From: Byssochlamys sp. IMV 00236
Lineage: Eukaryota; Ascomycota; Eurotiomycetes; Eurotiales; Thermoascaceae
DNA: 64,000 bases
Direction: 5' to 3'
Assembly (NCBI GenBank): GCA_001931875.2
Contig: MSJH02000842.1
Coordinates: 62,001 to 126,000 of the forward strand
A model generated the notes under the pieces. It saw nothing but the letters and a program-made list of their open reading frames with translations, ran no database searches and had not been told where the DNA came from. Shown one piece after another: positions 36,967-46,409 of the stretch (within the stretch, counting starts at the first letter, position 1; every line of letters starts with the position of its first letter). Position numbers and translations under genes: made by a program.

Positions 36967-38250
36967 TTATTTTAAGCTTATTCTATTATCTTATTTATTT
37001 TATTTTTATAAGGTTTTTTACTTAAGTATACTTTACTACTTATAAAATCTATCTAATATTAAATATTAGACTCTAAATTAGGCCTTATTATAGTAAAGCC
37101 TACTAATAAATTTAAATACCCCTAGGGTAATCTTAAGGATTATAATATATAGCTTAATTAAGAACTAAAGAAAAAAACTAATAATTATTATATCTTATTT
37201 TATTAAAATAATAAACTAATTAAGCTCTCTTAGGATAAGTTCTAAAAGCTCCTTAAAAAAAACCCTATTAAAATCTAGGATATATAGTATTATACTGCTA
37301 TTATTCTCCTAAAAAAGATTAATAATTTAAAATATATTAAATACCTAAACTAATATAAAATTAAATATAATTATAACCTTGCCCGATAAATCTATTAGGA
37401 GAAATATTATATAATAAAGGTAGAATAATAAATTGTAGAACTTATCTAAAAATAAAAGAAATATAAAGAGGCTCTTATTAATATAGCCCTTTATCTTAGA
37501 TATAAGAGTACCCTAAGACTTAAAGGTAAATAGCCTTAATATTCTATTAAGCTGCCTAACTCTCCCCTTCTTATTAATAGAAAAGATCTTAAGTTTAATA
37601 ATTAGTTATTATAGATTAAAAATAAGCTAAGAATAAATGCTGACTATTATAGAAGTAAATATTTTTATATTATATATATTTAAAGCCGCCTGGGTAAAAA
37701 GATTATAGCTTATATATCTTTAAGATTCTATAAAAATTTAAACCTCCCTTTTTAGACTACTGAACAAATATTTAACTATCTCTAAGCTATATTTTATAAC
37801 TTAAATTAATAATAGATTATAAGATATTAATTTATTAATCTATATATAAAAATATATTAAAAGTATAATAGTTTCCTTATAGAGTTTATAAGGCTAATAG
37901 AAGAAATAGGTATCTACCCTAATAATTACTAACTTAAGATATATAATAAGATTACTCTATTTCTTAGAAGTCTTATTATTAGCCAGTATTATTAAATTAA
38001 GGACTTTAATAATTTTAAAGATATTTATTAAAGCTAGTTAAACTAAGAACTTAAATATAAGAACTTTCTCCTAGACTTTATCTAACTAACTAGTAATAGT
38101 TTATCTATTCTTAAAATTAATACCAGAACCTCTATTGCCGATTATAAGACTTTTATAAAGAAAAAAAAAGTACTTTTTTTATAAAGCAAAGGGGTATCTT
38201 ATTATTAATTGCTTATTTAAGAAAGTAATAATAGATATTAAAAATCTAGA
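36967..38250 (+). pseudogene. gag: G3 gag (degenerate)
   Basis: This is the gag of a fungal chromovirus. Between about 37600 and 38100 the plus-strand frames follow the usual retrotransposon gag domain: a Tyr-rich start, a Gly-Lys-Lys stretch near 37690, and a helical Phe-Ile-Arg-Leu-Ile-Glu-Glu block near 37880. Frame changes and stops are frequent. A zinc knuckle could lie near 38170-38220 but is not readable. Confidence 0.6.
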
Positions 38251-39350
38251 GATTAAGAAGAAGGAGAATAAATAGGACTTAGAAAAAGCTAATCTCTAGA
38301 CTAAGACTCTAACCTAGGGGTTAATAGGGAATTAGCAGAGATTAATCTTAATCGCCTCTTAGATAGTAATTACCTTATTAAACCTAGCTTAATTTATAAA
38401 AATAGATATAATATTAAGCTCTTTACCCTATTAGATTTTAGAGCAAATAAGCTCTGTTTTTTTAATAGCTTATTAGTCCTATTAATTATTTAATTCTTAA
38501 ATATCTCTTTAAAACCTCTAAGCCGACCTATATTTATTAATAGCTATAATAATAGAACTAAAGAATAAATAGGCTATATATTTATTATTAACTTAAAGAT
38601 TAATAAAAGAATCTATTTAAACTTCCTAATACTAGTTACTGACCTAGGTTATTATAATTTAATCCTTAGATAAAAATAGATAGCTAAAGAGTTTATTCTT
38701 TTAAACACTTAAAACTAATAATTAATTTAGCTGTATAATAATCTATAAACTTATTAATTTTAATAAGAGCTAATTGCTATAAAGAAGGATCTAATAAGAT
38801 TACTCTTAAACCCTAAATATTAATAAGATACTAATAGAAGAGACTAATAGATAGAGAAATAGATCTAGATTTTAAATAAAAGAATTCTCCCTATTACTAG
38901 CTGCTATAAACTAAATAAGTTAATATTTAATTAGCTTTAATAAAAATATAATATAAATTAAGAGACTAATCTAATCTCCTGCCTTTAATAATTATAAAAC
39001 TATATCCTCCTATAATAAATATAGGGAAAATACTAGATATTATATATATAGAAGTTAAGGGGTTTTAATAAGTATTATATAAGAAGGATATAAAAGTCTT
39101 TATTATTAGCTTATATAAGATTAATAAGATTATTAAATAGAAGTCCCCGATTATATAAGAAGAATAGGAACTCTTAAAGCTAATCTATAAATATCTTCCT
39201 ATAGTCTATAAGGACTTCTTAGATATTTTCTCTAAGTAAGCATTAAACGAATTGCCTCCTTACCGGCCCTACGACTACAAGATAGAACTTAAAGGGGAAA
39301 TCCCCCTAGGATATTAACCTCTCTATAAACAATCGCTGCAAGAGTTACAG
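38250..39350 (+). pseudogene. pol: G3 protease and RT N-terminus, joined to chromodomain end
   Basis: The aspartic protease active site, normally Asp-Thr-Gly-Ala, reads Asp-Phe-Arg-Ala at 38434-38445. The family's usual Ile-Leu-Gly-Arg-Lys-Trp block is degraded near 38660. At 39200-39330 the frame reads Phe-Ser-Lys-x-x-Ala-x-x-Leu-Pro-Pro-Tyr-Arg-Pro-Tyr-Asp, the stretch that in gypsy elements sits just before the RT domain. Around 39345 it passes without a break into Leu-Arg-Asp-Phe-His-Asp-Glu-Phe-Pro-x-Lys-Pro-Gly-Pro, typical of the C-terminal end of a chromovirus chromodomain. The whole RT-RNase H-integrase part is therefore deleted. Confidence 0.82.
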
Positions 39351-39513
39351 ACGCTGAAGCTCCGGGATTTTCACGACGAATTCCCTAATAAACCCGGGCC
39401 GCAAGCTAATCTAGACTATTAGATCAACTGCGCTAATAAAGATCTTAATCTAGAAGACCGATAGGATAATAATTATCTTGCCAATTTAGGGACGAATCGG
39501 CCTAAATAGGGGG
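39350..39513 (+). pseudogene. G3 chromodomain C-terminal tail and polypurine tract
   Basis: This is the end of the chromovirus polyprotein, with Asp/Asn-rich sequence to about 39500. A purine tract at 39506-39513 abuts the 3' LTR. Several CG and CA dinucleotides are preserved here, so this part escaped most mutation. Confidence 0.75.
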
Positions 39514-39759
39514 TAATATTACGGCGCTGACCCAGCGCCTATATAGTAAGGAGATAGAGTAGGAAATTAACCGGTAGAACCCTTAACCGCCTATACTATT
39601 TAGAAGCAGTTAGGAAATAAAGGATTCTATAAATAAAAGAATTAGGATTCCTTCCTTAAATTCTTTTCCTTTTCTCTCTTTAGCTTAAAGTTCTCTATTA
39701 TACTGCCTTACTAGATTAGAAGCTTTAATAAATCTGATTTAGTCTGCTTAAGCGTAATA
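39514..39759 (+). repeat. 3' LTR of G3
   Basis: This 246-bp LTR starts TAATATTACGGCGCTGACCC. It is less mutated than the 5' LTR, and most differences are C/T or G/A. Confidence 0.88.
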
Positions 39760-41940
39760 GCTAAAGCTAATAGTTAATATCTATAAAATATATCTTTTTA
39801 AAATATAGCTTCTATTTATCTTTATTTTATAAGATCTTATAGATATAGCAGGCTTTATAAAAGGTTAAGTAGATATAACTATTTATTATATAAAGATTCT
39901 TAAAGCTTATAGATAATTATATTACTATAAGAAGATAATATAGAAAATATATCTCCCTATAGAATAATAATACTTATATTATATAATTAATCTAAAAGGC
40001 GCTAGTTATATAATATAATTACTTCTTATTTTTATTGCTCTAGATAAAATAATAAAAGAATTTATAAAATAGTAATAGTCTAAGATTTAATTATAAAGGC
40101 TATAACTAGTATAAGATTATATATTATAATAAAAGCATACTTACCCTTTTATTAATATTATACTTAAAAATACTAATAGATATAATATTACCCTCTTTAT
40201 ATAATTAGCAACTTAACTAAAGATAGCCTCTATATTATAAGTTATAGAATAGTTATTTAGGAAATAAATATAAAGGGCTTATATATTAGGGTTAATCTTA
40301 TAGGTTAAGAATTTAAATAGATATTATATAGCCTTTAATGCTTTAATATAATAGCTATTAATATAGTCTTAGATCTTATTAATACTTATATTTAATTTAA
40401 TAATAGTATAATTAGGCCCCTTATAGATATATTTATATAGATATTTAATTGCCTTAATATTATTATAGATCTCTATATTAATATAGGCCTTATACTGCTA
40501 GGTTAAGTAAAGGTTATAGGGAATAACTTATTTATTACTAATCTCTAGGAAGTTATTTACTTAGATAGGATCTCTAATCTTAATATAGGCTATATTCTAT
40601 TAATAATATTTTAAATAAAAGTTATTAATTAGAGAAGTTTCTTAAGTATTTTAGCATTCTATTAATCTCTTTTATATAAAATACTTTAAGATTATAATAA
40701 TTATATAATTAATAAATAAGATTAGTAATTATAAGATTATAGAGATTAAGAGTTTATTATATCTAGGCTTTTATTTAAGCAGTAGTTGCAATATTATTAA
40801 TAATAAGCCTAAGAAATATAATATTAAGAATCTCTATAAAAACTAACTTATTAATATATTTAATAGTTAAAGACTTAAAACTACTCTTTATTTAAAGAAG
40901 GAAATAAGTATAAGAAATATACTTCTAGTATTTAATTACTTAAATATTACTAATATATTCTCTAAAAATATTATCTTTTTATAATTTATTTATAAGCTCT
41001 TAGAATTTAAAATAAAAATATTATTATTATCTCTAATAAGTTTAGCCTTAATTTTATCTTAATAAGAGTTAGTAATAAATATAATAAATAGATAAAACTT
41101 TTTAAACTCTTAAACTATAGCTATAAAGTCTTAATAATATTAATATATAAAGTAATTACTATTTATAAAATATAATAAAAAGATATATAGTTTATTTATA
41201 GCAATAGGATTAATGCCTATAATAATAATAAAGGCTATCTTAATAATATTATACTTTTTAGCCTAAAGTTATTTCTAATTTTACTTAAATTAATTTAGCT
41301 TATATTATTTTAAAGCTAATTAAAGATTTATAATAAACTGCTAGAATAAATAATTATTATAATATAAAAGATTAAAGCTTTTAGTCTATTAAAATATAAA
41401 GAAGTAGTAATAAAGTTATAATATTATTTATATTTATTTATGCTCTGCGCCGCTCTAAATAATATCCTTAAGCTTAAGCCTCTAATACTAGCCCCTGCCA
41501 TCTAAAAGGAAAAAAAGAATATATTAAAGGGAGATATATAAAGGATATAAATAATAGATAGTAATTAAATATTACCTTATATTAACTTAGCGAGTAATAG
41601 AGAAATCTTTAAGGGCTACTATAATTTAGTCCTTATCTTTAAATATATTATTTAAATATAATACTAAATCGCGTTTAAAAATAATATAGGGCATATTATT
41701 ATTATCTCTAGAGATATTATTATTTTAATTCCTAGAAGAGGTAATATTTAAATTATTATTTTATTTATTTACTATTAGCTATTGCGTAAAGGGAGATTTA
41801 TTAAGATAAAGGCAGATATTATAAAAACTTGCTTAATTATACTCTTTAGCAATATTAGAGATAAAGCCTATTAACTTTATTTAAGCACTTACTAAATTAT
41901 AGGGATATTTACTATCTATATTAGGGATTAATTATAACTA
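39760..41940 (-). pseudogene. Helitron replicase (Rep) part (degenerate)
   Basis: This is the N-terminal part of the Helitron protein, upstream of the helicase on the minus strand. The most certain block is at 40414-40455, reading Lys-Ala-Ile-Lys-Tyr-Leu-Tyr-Lys-Tyr-Ile-Tyr-Lys-Gly, nearly identical to the conserved Helitron stretch before the helicase. It is preceded by Tyr-Asn-x-Tyr-Leu and Ile-Asn-Ile-Glu in the same frame. Further upstream near 41490-41535 the stretch Tyr-Leu-Pro-Leu-x-Tyr-x-Phe-Phe-Pro marks the start of the Helitron-like N domain. The catalytic His-x-His and two-Tyr motifs of Rep should lie between these blocks, but could not be read. The frame upstream is interrupted by MITE-beta at 41941. 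Confidence 0.82.
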
Positions 41941-42235
41941 ATCGGCCCTTTATTAAGACCGCGCGCAGCGCAGTCTCGCTATCTTAACGCTACCAACTAT
42001 CTCAATACAAATTTCTGTAAATATCATTATTTTTTAGTTTTTAATTAACTAGATATTATAGAACTAGCATTTTAGATCTAGTTTCCGATATTTCTTTAAG
42101 AATTTAGCATTGTGGTTAATTAGGAGCAATCTGGAAAGATTTAAAACAATGCATTTTTATATAGTATTCGTTAAAATAGTTAGTAGCGTTGAGATAGCGG
42201 GACCGCGCTGCGCGCGGTCTTAACAAAGGGCCGAT
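41941..42235. mobile_element. MITE-beta, hardly mutated
   Basis: This 295-bp element has about 55-bp terminal inverted repeats starting ATCGGCCCTTTRTTAAGACC, flanked by TA (41939-41940 and 42236-42237). Each terminus contains a second, internal palindrome, GACCGCGC-TGC-GCGCGGTC on the right, perfect over 8-bp arms, and with one mismatch on the left. It keeps CpA and CpG dinucleotides and has ordinary base composition in a region where nothing else does. There is no coding capacity. It interrupts the Helitron Rep gene or its leader. Confidence 0.88.
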
Positions 42236-42237
42236 TA

Positions 42238-45200
42238 AGGGGTAAGATATAGATATTATAATCTATAGCTAGTATAATATTAAAGAATATTATAGGTATA
42301 TTAAAAAACTTTTTAAAAGAGATTAATTCTGCGTAATAATTAATCTAAGTTCTATATTATTTTAATATATAATTAAGATAATAATATATATTACTAATAT
42401 ATTTACTCTATCTTTATAGGATTTAAAAAATAAAGCTATATAAAGGAAAGAGAAGTTCTACTTAAAGGGCTAATTTAATAATAGATTATACTCTATAACT
42501 AGAAGATCTATTAGTATTATTATAAGGCTAAATACTAATTACTCTTATAAGATAAAGATATAAAGGCTAATATTATATTAATAATATAAATATCCTTATA
42601 GAATATAATTATATTAAGATTATTAATACTAAAATACTCTCTTAATAATATAAGCAGTTCTTATATAGGCTCTATATTAATACTTAATATTATACTACTA
42701 TTCTTATAGTAATAGTTAAAGATTATATAGCCTTAAGTAATCTTATTTTACTAAAATAAGATATAGTAATATTAATATATAATATCTATATATTTAAAGT
42801 ATAGAGATTATATTTAAGTAATAAGAAATAAAAGGTAATAGAGATATTTTTAATTATTATATACCTTATACTATTAGTTATATTAGGGGGTCTGCTTTAT
42901 AAGGCTTATATATAATTATTATAAATATTATAGGCAGAATTCTTAATAAGATAATTCTAATATTATCTGTATATATAGTATAAAGGTTAATATATTAATT
43001 ATATAGGCTTAAGAGTAGAGAGTAAAAGCCGCTTATAAATACTATAGAATTAATAGTTTAAAGATTAGGATTAAGATTAAGACTTTTTATACTAATATGC
43101 TTAGGCGCGTAAAAAGATCTTATAGTATACTTTTTATACTAGTATATATAATAGATTAAAGGTTATAAAAGTAGTTTACAGAGAGGATTTAATTAAGAAA
43201 CTTATTAATTTTAACCTAGATTTATTTAATATTAGGGTTTTTAATATAAGATTTTTTATAAGAATATCTATTAATAATAGTAAAGGTAATAAAGGCGATT
43301 ATTTTATTAATACTATATAAAGTACTAGAGAAGATATATAAAGTATTAAAGCTGCTTTAATTTATTAATAAAAATAGCTAATAGAGGTAAAAGATATAAG
43401 TTAAGGTTTTATTATTATAGGGCTTATAGCTAATATATATTATTATTATATATATATAATAATAGATTTATTTAAGACTTATATATATATTATAACTATA
43501 ATATATATAATACTTATAATTATTAATTTATCTTAATTCTCCTACTATAAGATAATATTTATAGCTATTATATATATATTTAAGAGAAAAAAACTATAAT
43601 AATTATATTAAATATAATATAAAGATATAGCCTAAGTAAATATAATAAATAATTAGTATATAAGCCTATATAAAATATATATTAATATACTATAAATGCC
43701 TTATATAAGCATTTTAATAAATCTCCCTTAATTATAATCTCTATTATAATCTCTCTAAATATAGATTAATAGATTAAAACAATATATAATACTACTAATA
43801 ATTATTAAAGATAGCCCGGGCAATATTTAAAGCATAATCCTTATTTTAATATTAAGATAAATAGAATAATAATATAGTAATATAATAAGATAATAAAATA
43901 ATTAAAAAATAAGGTAAAATATTAAAACAAGGTAAGATATTATTATATAAAACCTAGAGAATCTTATATTAGCACTTATAGATAATAAAAAATAGGTTAA
44001 TATTAGTATTTATAAATAATAGAAAAAGGAGGTAAATAATCTTAAGAGTAATTTAAAAAATTAGACTTAATATATTATAAGTAATATTTTACTTCTCTGC
44101 TAAAAAGCTTTATATTAATATCTTAATATCTTACCGATATATTTTATTTCTCTAAATCTTATATTATAAATAGATTATGCTAAAGCATTATAGAAAATAT
44201 TATAGGTTTATTTATTTAGCCTTTATTAAATATTATTAATATTAAATATTATTAAGTAAAAATAGCTATATTAATAATTTATATAATAATTTAAGGTAAT
44301 ATCTTAATATAATAAGAGAACTTATTATAAGTTACCTCTACTATTATAGTTAAGGCTTAATAAAGGCTATATTAAAAAATATAATTAGTAAAGAGCTAGC
44401 TTATATAATAAATATCTCTTTTTTTAAATATAATTAACTACTTACTAATCTTTAACTTATATAGCTTAATAATAGTATTAATATATCTTATTTTTAGCCC
44501 TTAAATTAAGTAATATTAAAGACTTAAAGAGTAATATTAAAGACTTAAAGATACTTAAGTTATTTAATAAATATTAATAATTATTATAATAAGGTAATAT
44601 AATTAAAGTAATTAAGAAAGTCTCTCTTTAAAGTATTAAAAAGGTATTATTATAATAAGACTTATTATAATAATAGTTCTTAAAGAGTACTTATATTAAG
44701 ATTTATACTTTTTTTCTCTATATTTAAATTAGCCTCTAATAGTTATATTATAATTAAGACCCAGATTATTAATAATAAGATATAGGTATTTATAGATAAA
44801 GGTAACTTAAAGATAGTATTAAATATATTATATTAGTTTAAAAAAGAAAGTCTTAAAATAGGCTATAATATCTGCCTCTAGTAATACTACTATTAATATT
44901 ATATAAGATATTTTATATTTAATTATAGTTTCCTTTATTATTAGTTAGTAGTTTATACTTAGAAATAAATAGAAGAATTAAATAGAATAAGAACTTTAAC
45001 CTAAATATAGTATTATATTATAATATATATATTTTTAATATATAGATATAATAATAGTACTAAGTATAAAAAAAATTAATATTTATATAAATAATTATTA
45101 TATATAATTATATTATAATATTATAATAAATAAAAAGGCTTAAAAGTTAATAAGTTTAAAAGTTTTAATATTTTTACAAGTAGTAGTTTTATTTAATTAT

Positions 45201-45341
45201 ACTATAGTATACTTAGTAATTTAATAAATAAAAAGGCTAGAGATATAGTTTTTATATATATAATGCTTTAATAGGTTAAATCTAAGCTAATAAGAGACTT
45301 AAATAATACTGCGCGCTTAAAGTTTTATATTATTTACTTAA
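42238..45341. other. Putative Helitron 5' region, no recognised gene
   Basis: This 3.1-kb AT-rich stretch lies between MITE-beta and the resumption of G1-c. On the plus strand, about 42490-43050 reads in a frame with RIP-type stops only, without a domain I recognise. From 43430 to 45300 the sequence is almost only TA-rich, including TATATA runs at 43440-43520, and holds nothing identifiable. A short GC-keeping spot (TGCGCGCTTAA) lies at 45310-45319, near the right boundary. The Helitron start should be close to 45341 on the minus strand. Confidence 0.4.
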
Positions 45342-45730
45342 ATTAAAACCTTTTCTTATTATTCTCTTTTCTTATTAAATTCTTTCTTATTAAATTCTTT
45401 AAGGTAGAATTAAAGTAATATTAATAATATTAACTAGACTAGAGGTAAAGCCTTATAATAGTTTATTTAGACTAAGAATTAAAGCTATAACTATTCTAAG
45501 TATATAAATATAATACGCTATTAATAGAACTAATTTAATATATAAACCTAATAATATTAGACTTAAAATCTAGGCTAACTCTTAATATAACTATACTAGT
45601 TCTTATAGTATAATAATTAAAACTAATAATATTAAGTATTAAACTAGTATAGAAATAATAATTAAAGCTCTTATCTTTTAATATAGTCTTAAGCTATAGT
45701 CTATTTAAATGCTAAAATAGGGTAAGTTAT

Positions 45731-46070
45731 AAATATTATAGATAGGAACTATAGTTAGTAAGGTTATAATATATTTAGGTTAAAAATATATAATATAATA
45801 CCTTTTAATTAAACCCTAGATTTAATTAATTTTTCTAATAAATATAATAATTATTATTATTAAGATAGTTATTAAGATAAATATAATACTTATATTAATT
45901 ATATTATATTATAAATATTATAGATAGAAACTATAGTTAGTAAGATTATAATATATTTAAGTTAAAAATATATAATATAATACCTTTTAATTAAACCCTA
46001 GATCTAATTAATTTTTCTAATAAATATAATAATTATTATTATTAAGATAGTTATTAAGATAAATATAATA
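45731..46070 (+). repeat. Tandem duplication in G1-c spacer
   Basis: A 182-bp unit starting AAATATTATAGATAG at 45731 recurs at 45913 and matches to about 46070. The other G1 copies have one unit. The two units differ by a few G/A and C/T changes, so the duplication preceded part of the mutation. Confidence 0.8.
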
Positions 46071-46409
46071 ATTCTTAATACATAGATTATATTAAAGATA
46101 ACTATAATACTTATATTAATTATATTATATTATAGATTACTCTTATATTTAAATACTAGCTATACTAAATAATCTTCTAATTAAATAATAAGCTTTAATT
46201 ATTTATATAATACTAATTATAATTAAAAATTAATACTATATTTCTTTATTATTAAAGCTTCTAATATTATATTATCTATTAATATATATATAGCTATAGC
46301 TATATTATAACTTATTATTATTAAGTCTCTAATTAAATAAGCTTCTTTTAAATATATCTTTTATAGATAATATTATATTATAGTAAAAATATATATTACT
46401 AGTAATATT

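Larger units (their letters stand above)
36720..39759 (+). mobile_element. G3 internally deleted chromovirus in the Helitron gene
   Basis: This is a 3,040-bp gypsy element with 247/246-bp LTRs inserted into the Helitron Rep/helicase gene, on the opposite strand. Only about 2.5 kb of internal sequence remains: gag, protease, the very start of RT, then directly the last part of a chromodomain and the polypurine tract. RT, RNase H and integrase are gone. A clear TSD could not be read (left flank ACTGC, right flank near GCTAA). The region 39240-39560 keeps much more G and C than the rest. Confidence 0.87.
21729..45341 (-). mobile_element. Helitron-bearing insertion in G1-c, with nested elements
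   Basis: This block interrupts G1-c between gag and protease. G1-a is continuous across the same point (about 5525-5535), with no clear target duplication here, as expected for Helitrons. Subtracting G1-b (11,226 bp with one TSD), G3 (3,040 bp) and MITE-beta (297 bp) leaves about 9.05 kb, a normal size for an autonomous fungal Helitron. The minus strand carries Helitron-type replicase and helicase. The exact termini (TC at the 5' end, CTRR and a hairpin at the 3' end) could not be confirmed because of mutation. That the whole 9 kb is one element is inference. Confidence 0.65.

Noticed and set aside
39240..39560. A host gene exon, because of the normal composition
   Set aside because: The frame reads as the pre-RT stretch and chromodomain tail of a chromovirus and leads straight into the polypurine tract and LTR of G3.
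43430..43530. TATATA runs as a centromere core or replication origin
   Set aside because: Such runs are the expected end state of RIP on AT-rich sequence, and no larger periodic array or other structure accompanies them.
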